Assembly (NCBI GenBank): GCA_030427905.1
Contig: JAUICL010000003.1
Span: 124,001-188,000 of the forward strand
Direction of reading: 5' to 3'
DNA length: 64,000 bases
Origin: Bacteroidia bacterium
Lineage (GTDB): Bacteria; Bacteroidota; Bacteroidia; Flavobacteriales_D; Cryomorphaceae
A program made the translations under genes and the position numbers. Under the pieces are notes generated by a model that was given only the letters and a program-made list of their open reading frames with translations, was not told the origin of the DNA and did not search any database. Shown here piece by piece: positions 43,231 to 53,025 of this stretch (position 1 is the first letter of the stretch; every line of letters begins with the position of its first letter).

Positions 43231-43665
43231 ATTATGCGACCCCTTCAGGGTCGGTCGGTTTCTTTGCAATTACGGGCAATAGATATGCAACCCCGTTGGG
43301 AAAGAGCTAGTGGAGGGGCTATCAAACGAAAATCGAGTAAAGACCAATGCTAATGGTGGAATAATTGGACACATGACACACAGTAACGTCTGAATGAAAA
43401 CTGATGAAAGCTTTGGAATGACTCTGACGGGGGTCACATTCATTTAGAACAAATTTGATACAGGCCAATAAGAATATTGGTTGAAAATCGTTGGTTCGCA
43501 TGGATTGACCCTGCATGGGTCACATTTTTATAGAACAAAATTCGATCGATTCGAATAAGAATGTCCCATTGTAAAAGGTTGGTATTCGTTGAATGACCCC
43601 GAAGGGGTCACATATCGATAGAATATCGTTACAACAGAAAAACGACCCTGAAGGGGTCGCATAAT
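43231..43665. repeat. Palindrome cluster A beside the IS200/IS605-type transposase gene
   Basis: At least six related GACCC...GGGTC hairpins lie at 43236-43254, 43287-43300 (weak), 43419-43438, 43506-43522, 43594-43610 and 43643-43660. The outermost ends, 43231-43253 and 43643-43665, are exact 23-bp reverse complements (beginning ATTATGCGACCCC). The first 65 or so bases recur at 44236. No gene lies inside. The arrangement is that of REP/BIME-type clusters. Confidence 0.9.
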
Positions 43666-43773
43666 ATTTCAGCCGTATACGTTCCATTCAAAAGCATATA
43701 ATGTCGCAGCAATTTATTCTGGAATGGGTATATTACAATCAAGAGCCATAGAGTCGAACAAATCTGAATCAAT

Positions 43774-44235
43774 ATGCCTGGAACATTTTCACAAATCTAT
43801 ATCCAAATTGTATTTGCTGTGAAAGCAAGGGCAAGCCTAATCAATCCACTTTGGGAAGACGAGCTGTTCAAATACATCGCTGGGACAATCAAAAAACAAG
43901 ATCAAAAACCATTGGCGATAAACGGAATGCCCGACCACATTCACATTTTCATTGGGATGAAGCCATCATGTTGCCTATCTGATTTGGTGAGAGAAATCAA
44001 AAAGGCTTCAAATGAATTCGTTAATCAAAAGCAGCTTGTCAAAGGAAAATTTCAATGGCAAGCAGGATTCGGAGCCTTCTCTTATTCGCATTCTTCAAAA
44101 GGCAATGTGATTACATATATCAACAACCAAAAGAACCATCATCAAAAGAAATCATTCAAAGATGAATACAAAGGTCTTTTATCTGACTTTCATATGGAAT
44201 ACAAAGACGAATACCTCTTTGATTGGATAGAATAA
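43774..44235 (+). mobile_element. IS200/IS605-type Y1 (HUH) transposase with flanking palindromes
   Basis: 153-residue TnpA-like transposase. The HUH metal-binding motif is HIHIF (after NGMPD), and the probable catalytic Tyr lies in VITYINNQKNHH. Conserved CCLSDLVREIKKASNEF and FGAFSYSHS are typical of the Bacteroidota branch. Such enzymes move single-stranded DNA by recognising hairpins at element ends. The stop codon is 1 bp before the 23-bp end of cluster B, and cluster A ends 108 bp before the gene. No TnpB is present. It looks intact. Confidence 0.93.
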
Positions 44236-44505
44236 TTATGCGACCCCTTCAGGGTCGGTCGGCTTCTATGCAATTATGGGCAATAGATATGCAACCCCTT
44301 CGGGGTTGGAAGGCGCAGTGCTATTGTTTGATCCAACAAAAATCGAATGATAACCATCAATGGTATGCTGAATGCTTGAACATCTTTACTATAAACTAGG
44401 TCTATTTGCATATGGTTGGTATGCATGGATTGACCCTGGAAGGGTCACATGTTTATTGAATGAAATTTGGTCGATGAGAAAACGACCCTGAAGGGGTCGC
44501 ATAAT
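44236..44505. repeat. Palindrome cluster B downstream of the transposase gene
   Basis: Hairpins lie at 44240-44258, 44291-44309 (GCAACCCC-TTC-GGGGTTG), 44431-44447 and 44483-44500. The ends 44236-44258 and 44483-44505 are exact 23-bp reverse complements, identical to the ends of cluster A. It is shorter than A but has the same order of a left-end block, variable hairpins and a right end. The stretch from 44506 to 44655 shows nothing further. Confidence 0.9.
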
Positions 44506-44655
44506 CTTTCCACTATCGTTCATCCGCCGAGCCCTATTATCGGCATGGGACATATCACAGTCGAACAGCTTTCTCCAAATGAGCTAAATGATTTGGCTGT
44601 GTTTAGCTAAAACAATTCTAGCATTCTAATCCCAAATTCACCTATTAGAAAACCC

Positions 44656-46512
44656 CTAATTACTCAACACCTGCAAATTACCTTCTTTGGTGATTCGGTC
44701 GCCGACTAGGCTAATTCCCGAAATAACGTAGTAATAGGTACCATCACTTGCATCGCTTGGATCCCATACATCAAAACTACCTAGCTCCCCTACTTCCACT
44801 CGGTCTTCGTGAACCAAAGTTCCCCAGCGATCATAGATAATCACATCCAACTCCTGGAGCCCCATCATCATTACCGTCAGCTTATCATTTCTTCCGTCCC
44901 CATTTGGCGTGAGCACGTTCGGAATGAAGAGATCGATAAGCTCCGTCACCTGAACCACCACTTCAGCAGTATCCGAGCAAGCCAAAGAGTTATTCCACGC
45001 TACTTGCGAAATGACAAAACTCCCTGCATCTTCAAACGTGATGGACTGCGTGTTTCCAGGAAATACCTCATCACCCACGAAATAAAGGATGTTGGTATTA
45101 TTGGTGCTTAAGTCAGTGAGATTGACAACCAAAGGGTTGAACCCTTCAAGGGGATCGGCGACAAAATCGGCATTCACCAAAAGATCACTATTTACTGTGA
45201 AATTCTCTGAAATAAAACACCCATCTTGACTGGTCACAGTGAGCGTGTAAAAGCCTTGAGCCAAATTATCGAACACGCTATCTGACTGAGAAGCCCCACC
45301 GATATCAAAGAAATACGCCGTACCGCTTCCTTCCACACTTTCTACCATTAACTGCCCCGTTTCTTCTCCGCAAATGGTATTCACCACCGCGTAATCTACC
45401 CCAGTTACACCATCACCTAGACTCACTACCACGGTATCCGAACCGTAACAATTGCCTTGGTTGGCATCGACGTAATAAGTTCCAGGTACCTCCACCGAAA
45501 TAGATGGCGCTTCACTGCCAGTTGACCATTCAAAATCGTAATCACCACCCGGGTTGAGCTCTGCACTTTCACCAGGACAAAGGCTAAAGTCGGGTCCCAG
45601 ATCAATATCCAAATACTCGACGTCGATACGGGTGCTGTCGATCTGCGTAACGCCACAAAGATCAGTATAGGTCAGCACGAAAGTGGTGGTGTCATAGACC
45701 ACCGCTGTTGGGTTAGGAATGGTCGCGTCGTCAAGGTATTCTGCCGGCTCCCAGCTATAAGTTCCAATCACTGTCTCGCTAAAGATGAGTTGGACTTCAT
45801 CACCAGGACAGGCCGTGTAGACTTCAGGAAGACCAAGGATGTATGGATCGAGACAGAGATTCATCTCGGCAAACTGACCGCCTGTAGCTCCGGTAAATCC
45901 CCAGAAAACCATCGGGTCTCCTTCAAAAACGTCATTGATCAGGTCTGTTGTCGCTTCCACACGGAGCTCACAATCAAACCAGCAAGAGAGCAAGTTTGAA
46001 TTCGGATCCCAGGAAATTTGAACGATATGGTCAAGTCCATCTTCTATGTTCGGATCGGTTAGTGAAGCCTGCACAGGGCCGCCCAGATTGGTCGGGGCAT
46101 TGTGATCTACACTTCCATTGCTAATGATAGCGATGTGATCGAAAATGGGATCGGAACGATTGCCGTTTTGGTAGATATCAAACTCGATTCCCACCGAAGG
46201 GTCAAATCCACCAAAGCCGATATCGCCACCGTCGGTTCCTACCACGGTATTGCTCACCTGCTGAAACACGAAGACCATTCCATCTGCTCCCGCTTCGCTA
46301 TCATCAAAGTTGGCGGTAAACTGAATATCAAATGGTTCATTGAGATCGATTTGGTCGTTGTACCAAATGCTTCCAGATTGATTTGTTACCGGCGGGGTGA
46401 TATTGTAGCAATTGCCACCAAGTTCGGAGGCATCACCATTTACGGTGTATCCTTGCGAAAATGTGGTAAGCACGACCACTAGAGCCGTAAAAGTGAGAGC
46501 AAAAGATTTCAT
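44656..46512 (-). CDS. Secreted lectin-like protein with T9SS type B (gliding motility-associated) C-terminal domain
   Basis: 618 residues with a signal peptide ending TTFSQG (1-21). Residues about 25-230 resemble an L-type (legume-like) lectin domain, with GADGMVFVFQ, GIEFDIYQNG and a DHIAI strand. They are followed by PKD/Ig-like repeats (LGPDFSLCPGES, YYVDANQGNCYGSD). The last 90 or so residues are the type B tail: IPNVLTPNGDGRND, VIIYDRWGTLV and DGTYYYVISG. It should be exported by the type IX system and bind glycans on cells or surfaces. Confidence 0.9.
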   Translation of the reverse strand: MKSFALTFTALVVVLTTFSQGYTVNGDASELGGNCYNITPPVTNQSGSIWYNDQIDLNEPFDIQFTANFDDSEAGADGMVFVFQQVSNTVVGTDGGDIGFGGFDPSVGIEFDIYQNGNRSDPIFDHIAIISNGSVDHNAPTNLGGPVQASLTDPNIEDGLDHIVQISWDPNSNLLSCWFDCELRVEATTDLINDVFEGDPMVFWGFTGATGGQFAEMNLCLDPYILGLPEVYTACPGDEVQLIFSETVIGTYSWEPAEYLDDATIPNPTAVVYDTTTFVLTYTDLCGVTQIDSTRIDVEYLDIDLGPDFSLCPGESAELNPGGDYDFEWSTGSEAPSISVEVPGTYYVDANQGNCYGSDTVVVSLGDGVTGVDYAVVNTICGEETGQLMVESVEGSGTAYFFDIGGASQSDSVFDNLAQGFYTLTVTSQDGCFISENFTVNSDLLVNADFVADPLEGFNPLVVNLTDLSTNNTNILYFVGDEVFPGNTQSITFEDAGSFVISQVAWNNSLACSDTAEVVVQVTELIDLFIPNVLTPNGDGRNDKLTVMMMGLQELDVIIYDRWGTLVHEDRVEVGELGSFDVWDPSDASDGTYYYVISGISLVGDRITKEGNLQVLSN

Positions 46513-46628
46513 TCGTGCGTAATGTGGTTAAACAAAGGGCTTGAAAGTAATCAAGTTAGTTGATTTACGCCGAAACTTCAACACAGTTGTCTCGCTGACT
46601 CCACAGATTGGGGTGAAAATCCGCCCGA

Positions 46629-48992
46629 TTACCGACGTCGACCCGAATAGGTCATGGTCTCCCCTTTTCCGAATCCATAGCTCAAACCAAGGGTAAAGAA
46701 GGTACCGCGTTGTGAGAAGGAATAATTATTGAATGTAGGCTGGTATACATAGTTCTCGCGAAATCGCGATGCAAAAATGTCGCGAACCCCCATGCTAGCC
46801 ACCAATTTCCCTTTCATAAAATCCTTTCGCAGTCCGGCATTGGCAAATGCGAACCCAGATACATCGCCTTGCACCGTTTCGTACTCAGACCTGTAATTCC
46901 CCGAAACTTCGACGGTGAATTTCGCTGGGAGCTTAATCTTGGTAGTGATCTCGGCACTCCACTGATCGCCCGTGAAATCGAAACTTTGATCTTCAAAACT
47001 TCCCTTTCTATCGAAGTAGCCATAGTTAAAATCCCAGTTGAAAGTCAGCCACTTTTCCGGACTGTATTTTCCGTTGAGTTCTAGCCCAATTTTGTCGTTG
47101 GTTCCGATGTTAATCGGCATCGTAACTGTCACATTGTCTTCGGAGAACGAGACACGTTCGCGCACATCTGTTGTATATAAATAGTAAGCGCTGGCGTTGA
47201 GCGACACTTTTTCGAAAATGAAAATACCTGTCACTTCATATGAATCAGCGTACTCTGGTTGTAGTTTTGGGTTTCCGCGGCGAATATTGTAGTTGTTTCG
47301 AATATTGAAGAACGGATTCAAATCCCAAAGCCGTGGCCGGAAAATACGTCGAGAATACCCCGCTTGCAGCGAAAACATTTCGTTGATCTTGTAGGAGGTG
47401 TGAACACTTGGGAAGAAATCAGTGTAGTTCTGACTATCTTTTTGATCCGTATCGACAAGCAATGTGTTCAGGTCGGTGCTTTCTACACGGAGCCCTACTT
47501 TCACCCCCCATCGCTCTCCTTCGTACGATCCGGTTCCGTATACCCCCAGTACTTTTTGAACATATTCAAAATCGTTGGTCAACCCGTAATCGGGAACAAA
47601 AATCCCATTTTCTTCATTGAATACGGCGTAGTCATTTCCGACATCATTAATTTCGTAAAGCGCTCCAGTTTCAACTGTTATGCGGTCGGAAATAGGATTG
47701 GTATAGTCGAGTTTGAAGGTGAAATCGCGCTGATAAAAATTGGTCTCCGTCTTTTGATTGGGGTCTACATCGGTTCCAAAAATGGCAGTGTTGGTAAAGT
47801 CAGACTTCTGCTCTTTACCGAAGAAGCTACCAAGGGTGCTAAACATCAAGACGTGGTCTTCCTTTTTGAAATCCTTCTTGTATTGCAGGTCGTACTGATA
47901 TTTTGGGTTGGAAGCTTGAGTGGACTCTTCTCTTCGCCAAGCCGACTCCGCAACACCACTTTCACCAAAAAACTCAAAATCGGTTTCAGATGGTTGGTCT
48001 TCATCTTCGAAGGCAAAGTTTCCTGAAAGGGTGATCACATCGTTTTCGGTGAGATAGTAATCAGACCCCAAGGTGATGTTGTAAAAGGCTTCATTGCGGT
48101 AGGCCGTACCATCAGACTCGATCACAGTTTGGTTTACCAAATCTTCGTTTCGGCTCTCATTGTAATTGGGCATTGATCGGTACCCTGCTCCAAATTGGGT
48201 AAAGAGATTGAATTTTTCTGTCCGGCGATTTAAAGATACGCCCACGCTATGATTGGCTGGATACCCTGCATTGGCCGAAATCGAACCATTGAATCCTTTT
48301 TTCTCTTCCTTTTTCAGAATGATATTGAGAATTCCGGATGTCCCTTCAGCTTCGTACTTGGCAGATGGATTGGTGATGACCTCAACGCTTTCGATCATAT
48401 CGGCGGTGATGGTTCCTAGCGCATTTCCTTCCTGATCGGCCAGTACGGATGGCTTTCCATCTATGAGAATTTGCACCCCAGAATTTCCACGCAGGGTGAT
48501 TTGTCCTTCAATATCCACATTTACCGAAGGCACATTATCGAGTACATCCAAAGCACCCATTCCAGTGTTCGAAATATCTTTTCCAACATTAAAAACCCGC
48601 TTGTCGAGTTTAAATTCCATGGTTGACTTTTCAGCTGTAATCTCCACTTCATCCAGCCCCAGCGCGTTAGACTCCATCACGATGGTGCCCAGACTCACTA
48701 CGCCGCCATTCGCATCAAACTCTTTGACCACTTTTTTCTCATAACCTATGAAACTCACTTCCACATAAAAGTCGGTCAGATTGGTTTGTATGCTGAAAAT
48801 CCCTTGATCGTTTGTCGTGGTACCTGTAGCTATTTCATCTGTGGTGCCATTTACTATGGCTACTGTAGCATACGGAACAGGCTGCCCTGACTCCTTGTCG
48901 TGAACTTTTCCCGAAACGGTGACTTGACCAATCGCTTCGATAGACAATACTGCAAATACGAAAAGACAAATTGTGCGTAAAATGTGCTGCAT
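46629..48992 (-). CDS. TonB-dependent receptor-like outer-membrane protein
   Basis: 787 residues with a signal peptide ending AIGQ (1-23). A CarbopepD_reg-like domain (about 24-110, VSGKVHDKESGQPVPYATV) is followed by a plug domain (about 125-225, LDNVPSVNVDIEGQITLRG and VEVITNPSAKYEAEGTSG) and a large beta-barrel ending in GLSYGFGKG. This belongs to the outer-membrane beta-barrel group without TonB-box certainty. The substrate is unknown. It diverges from the LytS-type kinase gene at 49160, which may control it. Confidence 0.92.
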   Translation of the reverse strand: MQHILRTICLFVFAVLSIEAIGQVTVSGKVHDKESGQPVPYATVAIVNGTTDEIATGTTTNDQGIFSIQTNLTDFYVEVSFIGYEKKVVKEFDANGGVVSLGTIVMESNALGLDEVEITAEKSTMEFKLDKRVFNVGKDISNTGMGALDVLDNVPSVNVDIEGQITLRGNSGVQILIDGKPSVLADQEGNALGTITADMIESVEVITNPSAKYEAEGTSGILNIILKKEEKKGFNGSISANAGYPANHSVGVSLNRRTEKFNLFTQFGAGYRSMPNYNESRNEDLVNQTVIESDGTAYRNEAFYNITLGSDYYLTENDVITLSGNFAFEDEDQPSETDFEFFGESGVAESAWRREESTQASNPKYQYDLQYKKDFKKEDHVLMFSTLGSFFGKEQKSDFTNTAIFGTDVDPNQKTETNFYQRDFTFKLDYTNPISDRITVETGALYEINDVGNDYAVFNEENGIFVPDYGLTNDFEYVQKVLGVYGTGSYEGERWGVKVGLRVESTDLNTLLVDTDQKDSQNYTDFFPSVHTSYKINEMFSLQAGYSRRIFRPRLWDLNPFFNIRNNYNIRRGNPKLQPEYADSYEVTGIFIFEKVSLNASAYYLYTTDVRERVSFSEDNVTVTMPINIGTNDKIGLELNGKYSPEKWLTFNWDFNYGYFDRKGSFEDQSFDFTGDQWSAEITTKIKLPAKFTVEVSGNYRSEYETVQGDVSGFAFANAGLRKDFMKGKLVASMGVRDIFASRFRENYVYQPTFNNYSFSQRGTFFTLGLSYGFGKGETMTYSGRRR

Positions 48993-49147
48993 GGTACACC
49001 TGAAATTTATTGGGCAAAGATGATGATGAATGGTGACTCCTTAAAATACTTTGCGCCAAACAGCATTTTTGTATTGCCAAACGGCAGGTTGACCTTCCTA
49101 TTCATGTCGTTCGCCCGAATCTTCTTTTCGCAAATAGATTCTAATTG

Positions 49148-49155
49148 TACGTTTG
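49148..49155 (+). promoter_or_regulatory. -7 box of the LytS-type kinase gene
   Basis: TACGTTTG fits TAnnTTTG and lies 4 bp before the ATG at 49160, so the transcript would be leaderless or nearly so. No convincing -33 box was found at the right distance. Confidence 0.5.
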
Positions 49156-49159
49156 TAAT

Positions 49160-50194
49160 ATGCCGAACAACGCAAAGCGGGTAAAACTGAACATTTGGGA
49201 AGCTGTTTTTCAGCTCGTGCTTCTCGTACTCGTTTTTATCTTCTACTCATTCCGCAGAAACGATCAGACAATTTCGAGCTTTGAAGTCGGAATTTTTCTG
49301 AGCTACGTGGCCGCGGCCTACTTGATCAACTACTTTCTCCTCCCCCGATTTCTCTACAAAAAGAAGTACGTATCATTCGCCATTTACGTGGTGATCGTCA
49401 TTGCGGCTGTAATTTATATAGAAGAAGGAGTTCTCGAAAAGATCTACTTCGCCAACACCCCACGTGCACTGCGCTTTCCCGGTGTGTTTTTCAATCTGGT
49501 AAGCGCCCTTCCGACCATCGTTATTCTCACGGGGTTCAAATTTGCCTGGGATGCACTGACCAAGGAACGCCAATTGGAAGAATTGCAAAATGCAGCCAGA
49601 GAGAGTGAATTGCTTTACTTGAAGTCGCAGATCAATCCGCATTTCTTATTCAATAATCTCAACAACCTTTACGCCCACGCATTGGAGCAATCGCCCAAAA
49701 CCCCAGAGATAATCCTGGAGCTTTCTTCGGTGCTACGCTATATGCTGTACGAGTGCCAGGAGCGCTATGTGCCCCTCCACAAGGAGATTGACCAGCTTAA
49801 GAGTTTTGTAGAACTGAGCAAGTTACAACTCGAAGATCGCGGAACGGTGAGCTTAAACTTCGACGATGCCCCGGAGCACGTTCGAATCGCGCCATTGATT
49901 CTTCCCGTTTTTGTTGAAAATGCTTTCAAACACAGCTTGAGCAGCGTGAACGATAACATTGAAATCAGGATCGATTTGCACCTCGATGAAAGTGATAGAC
50001 TCCACTTTCTTTGCCAAAACTCTTTCTCGCTGGAGACCAATACCGACGATCTTTCGAAGGGAATAGGCCTAGCAAATGTTCGGAAGCGTCTCGAACTCTT
50101 GTATCCCGATTCGCACCAGCTGCACATTGAGCCTGGGAGAGACCGGTATCAGGTAGAGCTAAAAATTGATCTAACCAATTCTGATCAGGCATGA
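49160..50194 (+). CDS. LytS-type membrane histidine kinase
   Basis: 344 residues from ATG 49160 (MPNNAKRVK). Four membrane helices lie in the first 135 residues (about 14-30, 46-64, 75-91, 110-128), with a short coiled segment (RQLEELQNAARESELLYLKSQ). The His_kinase domain has INPHFLFNNLNNLYAH (His-box) and a C-terminal ATPase with LPVFVENAFKHS and GIGLANVRKRL. It overlaps the LytTR regulator gene by 4 bp. The signal is unknown, and there is no extracytoplasmic sensor domain. Confidence 0.93.
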   Translation: MPNNAKRVKLNIWEAVFQLVLLVLVFIFYSFRRNDQTISSFEVGIFLSYVAAAYLINYFLLPRFLYKKKYVSFAIYVVIVIAAVIYIEEGVLEKIYFANTPRALRFPGVFFNLVSALPTIVILTGFKFAWDALTKERQLEELQNAARESELLYLKSQINPHFLFNNLNNLYAHALEQSPKTPEIILELSSVLRYMLYECQERYVPLHKEIDQLKSFVELSKLQLEDRGTVSLNFDDAPEHVRIAPLILPVFVENAFKHSLSSVNDNIEIRIDLHLDESDRLHFLCQNSFSLETNTDDLSKGIGLANVRKRLELLYPDSHQLHIEPGRDRYQVELKIDLTNSDQA

Positions 50195-50874
50195 AGTGCA
50201 TTATCGTAGAAGATCAGTCGCCGGCGCAGCGTGTACTCAAAAAGTACATCAGCGATATGGGAACGCTCGATTTGGCGGGAACGTTTTCGAATGCCATCGA
50301 CGCGATGTCGTTTCTAAAGTCCGAACAGGTCGATTTGATGTTCCTCGACATCCACCTGCCCAAAATATCGGGAATGGACTTCTTAAAAACGCTGCAAAAT
50401 CCGCCGCAGGTCATTCTTACCACTGCCTTTAGCGAATACGCTGTGCAGAGCTATGAGCACGATGTGCTCGATTACTTGGTCAAACCATTTTCATTTGAAC
50501 GGTTTGTAAAAGCTGTAGCCAAATTTCAACCTGCCGCTCAGCAAGTGAAACTAGCGCATGATGGTCTCGACTTCTTTATCAAGTCGGGATACGAGTACAT
50601 TAAGCTCAATAGTCGGTCGATCACCCACATCAATACCGATATGGATTACACGGAATTACACACCATCGAAAAAAAGTACCTCAGCAATGAGACCCTGCAA
50701 AACTGGGAGAAAAAGCTGGGCAACCATCGATTTACCCGCGTACATAAATCTTATTTGATCAATCTTGACTTTGTCGAAAAAGTGGCCGGTAATCAAGTGT
50801 ACCTGAAAAATGAGACGGCTATACCAATCGGACGCGCGTATAAAGATGGATTTCTTTCAGCCTTTGTGAAATAG
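50191..50874 (+). CDS. LytTR-family response regulator
   Basis: 227 residues. The receiver domain (1-120) has EDQ at 7-9, phospho-acceptor Asp in MFLDIHLP (about residue 53) and the conserved Lys in YLVKPF. The LytTR DNA-binding domain (about 130-225) contains YIKLNSRSITHI, TRVHKSYLINL and AIPIGRAYKDG. It is paired with the kinase upstream (ATGA overlap). Confidence 0.95.
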   Translation: MKCIIVEDQSPAQRVLKKYISDMGTLDLAGTFSNAIDAMSFLKSEQVDLMFLDIHLPKISGMDFLKTLQNPPQVILTTAFSEYAVQSYEHDVLDYLVKPFSFERFVKAVAKFQPAAQQVKLAHDGLDFFIKSGYEYIKLNSRSITHINTDMDYTELHTIEKKYLSNETLQNWEKKLGNHRFTRVHKSYLINLDFVEKVAGNQVYLKNETAIPIGRAYKDGFLSAFVK

Positions 50875-50994
50875 GGCATTGGGAGACATTATCAAGGTTC
50901 AGAGTCTTTTTTTGCACGTCGTTTACATCAATTTACAATTGGTTTACCCTTGTAGGCTGGGCGTATCCGTAGATTAGAGAAAAAAACGAACAAC

Positions 50995-51777
50995 ATGAAA
51001 AAAGGAATTTTCTTCTCCATTCTCGGGCTCCTTTCTCTGGGACTCGCATTCGGATTGTCAAACACAGATGAAAAAGAGAAAAAAGCCAAAACGCCTCACA
51101 ATTCATCGTGTGCAGCCAGTGAAACAGCAAAACCAAAACTTGATTTCATCTACAAAGTCAGTAATCGATTTTTAAAAACCATTCCGCTAGAGAAAGCTTC
51201 GAATGCTCAGACCATATACGACTTGATGCCTGGAAATTACGAGGCCAGGGCTGACGTAAAAGAAGTACGACTTGAAATCTACGAAGATCAGGGTATGGTG
51301 CATCGTGAAGCCATCGGTGAAGGAGCAGATCTAAACGCCACGCAGCTCGATCTACTCAAAACACTCTCATACCGCTCTGACCTGCACGTATCGGCAGATA
51401 TAGAGTGGATGTCAAACAACGAGTCGGGACCAATCGCCGACGAGTTGGTTTTGTTTCTCACTGTAGTTCCAGAAACTGAAGCAGAATACCTGATTGGAAT
51501 TGATGGGCTCGAGAACTATCTCAGGGAATCCAGCAAGGCACAAATCGCAGATGTGGAAAGAGATAATCTAACACCCGGAAGAGTTAAATTCAACATAGGC
51601 CCCAAAGGGAATGTCATGCATGTTTGGACGGCTAGTTCTTGTGGATACAGCGATATTGATAGCCACATGCGGTCACTGATCCAAAATCTCCCTGGGTCAT
51701 GGAGCCCAGCCAAAGACAAGGACGGTAATCCCGTAGAGCAGGATTTCACTTTCTTTTATGGGATCATGGGATGCTAA
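50995..51777 (+). CDS. Exported protein with a TonB C-terminal-like domain
   Basis: 260 residues with a hydrophobic N-terminus (about 3-20, ending AFGLSN) that could be a signal peptide or anchor. The middle is unassigned. The C-terminal 60 or so residues (VKFNIGPKGNVMHVWTASSCGYSDID, then LPGSWSPAKDKDGNPV) resemble the TonB C-terminal fold. There is no proline-rich spanning region, so energy transduction is doubtful. It lies 120 bp downstream of the LytTR gene. Confidence 0.6.
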   Translation: MKKGIFFSILGLLSLGLAFGLSNTDEKEKKAKTPHNSSCAASETAKPKLDFIYKVSNRFLKTIPLEKASNAQTIYDLMPGNYEARADVKEVRLEIYEDQGMVHREAIGEGADLNATQLDLLKTLSYRSDLHVSADIEWMSNNESGPIADELVLFLTVVPETEAEYLIGIDGLENYLRESSKAQIADVERDNLTPGRVKFNIGPKGNVMHVWTASSCGYSDIDSHMRSLIQNLPGSWSPAKDKDGNPVEQDFTFFYGIMGC

Positions 51778-51810
51778 GTGATGGACTAAATCCAAAGCTC
51801 GCTATTATTG

Positions 51811-51818
51811 TAGATTTG
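51811..51818 (+). promoter_or_regulatory. Candidate -7 box of the propeller lipoprotein gene
   Basis: TAGATTTG is an exact TAnnTTTG match 19 bp before the TTG start at 51838. No clear TTTG at the -33 position. Confidence 0.45.
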
Positions 51819-51837
51819 ACTCAAACTCCATCGTGAA

Positions 51838-52938
51838 TTGAAGAATCATTTAGGAAGAATATTTTATCCAACATTTCAGGCTTTACTGGTAATAACGTTC
51901 TTTCTGACCCTCACATCCTGCGAGGGTCAGAAGGCGGAGTCTCCCAAAACACAAAGTCAGTTTGGAACTGAAATCTCCGCTCTTGGTCAATCGGCTTCAC
52001 GCATATTCGAAGATAGCAAAGGTCGGTACTGGTTTGCCAGCGATGGTGCGGTATGCTACGATGGCCAAAAAATGATCCGCTACACTACAGATGACGGGCT
52101 CAAAGCCAATCGCATCCGCGGATTTCGAGAAGGAGCCGATGGCCGTATTTATTTCGATTCTGGTGAAGGAATTTCCGTTTTCGACGAAAATTCTATCAAG
52201 CCAATCGATTTGGCCAAGCCTCCCTTTACTACCGATGCATACGGCTTGGGGTTTTCGGATATCTGGTTTGAAGGAAACTGGAGTAAAAATGGAGCTTACC
52301 GCTTTGATGGTGTTAAGCTTTATCACATTGAGTTGCCTGAGCATCCAGCAGAAGCTGAATTTCATGAATTAAACCCGAGTGCTTCTTTTATCCCTTACGA
52401 TGTGTACTACACATTTCGCGATTCGAAGCAGAATGTGTGGATCGGTACGTCTACATTTGGGGCTTGTCGGTATGATGGTAAGTCTTTCAAGTGGCTTTCG
52501 GAAAGGGAAATGACGGAACTCGACCCCGGCCCTGCCCCAGGCGTGCGGTGCATTGTAGAAGATCAAGATGGGTATTTTTGGTTCAATAGCAATCTCAATC
52601 ACAAGTATCGCATCTTAGAAACCGACGAATCGAATAATTCGGATGCATTGCAATACGAAAAGCTGCCAGGAATTGACACTGCGGGCGAGAAAAGTCTTCC
52701 ACCTTATGTCATGGCTATGGCGCAATCTGCTGACGGCACTTTTTGGTTGGCGCAGTACTCAGGTCGGGTCTGGACATACCGCGATGGTACGCTAAAGCCC
52801 ATCCAAGTGACCGTAGATGGCATCACCGCGGAGATTTTTTCCATTTACGTTGATCACCACGACAAAGTGTGGATTGGCACCCATAATGTCGGGGCCTTGT
52901 ATTACGATGGCAAAAAATTCACCCAATTTATGCCCTAG
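51838..52938 (+). CDS. Lipoprotein with two-component-regulator-type beta-propeller repeats
   Basis: 366 residues from a TTG start at 51838; no in-frame ATG lies close enough, and this start gives a proper lipoprotein signal (LTLTSCEG, Cys about 28). The rest is a beta-propeller with Reg_prop-like repeats: DSKGRYWFASDG, DSKQNVWIGTS, QDGYFWFNSN, ADGTFWLAQY and HDKVWIGTH. Such propellers are usually the sensor part of hybrid kinases; here no kinase is attached, so it may be a free surface sensor or binding protein. Confidence 0.8.
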   Translation: MKNHLGRIFYPTFQALLVITFFLTLTSCEGQKAESPKTQSQFGTEISALGQSASRIFEDSKGRYWFASDGAVCYDGQKMIRYTTDDGLKANRIRGFREGADGRIYFDSGEGISVFDENSIKPIDLAKPPFTTDAYGLGFSDIWFEGNWSKNGAYRFDGVKLYHIELPEHPAEAEFHELNPSASFIPYDVYYTFRDSKQNVWIGTSTFGACRYDGKSFKWLSEREMTELDPGPAPGVRCIVEDQDGYFWFNSNLNHKYRILETDESNNSDALQYEKLPGIDTAGEKSLPPYVMAMAQSADGTFWLAQYSGRVWTYRDGTLKPIQVTVDGITAEIFSIYVDHHDKVWIGTHNVGALYYDGKKFTQFMP

Positions 52939-53025
52939 ACAGATCAGTCTCTTTAAATTCGGCCAGACTCATCTCGATTTGAGTATTGGGAAAACAATTC
53001 AAGCTTGACTTTGTCAAGTACTGGC

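Noticed and set aside
47364-48026. 220-codon plus-strand ORF
   Set aside because: Antisense to the TonB-dependent receptor barrel; hydrophobic composition arises from the complementary strand.
50995-51777. A genuine TonB energy transducer
   Set aside because: Only the C-terminal fold is suggestive; the proline-rich periplasmic span and ExbB/ExbD neighbours are missing.
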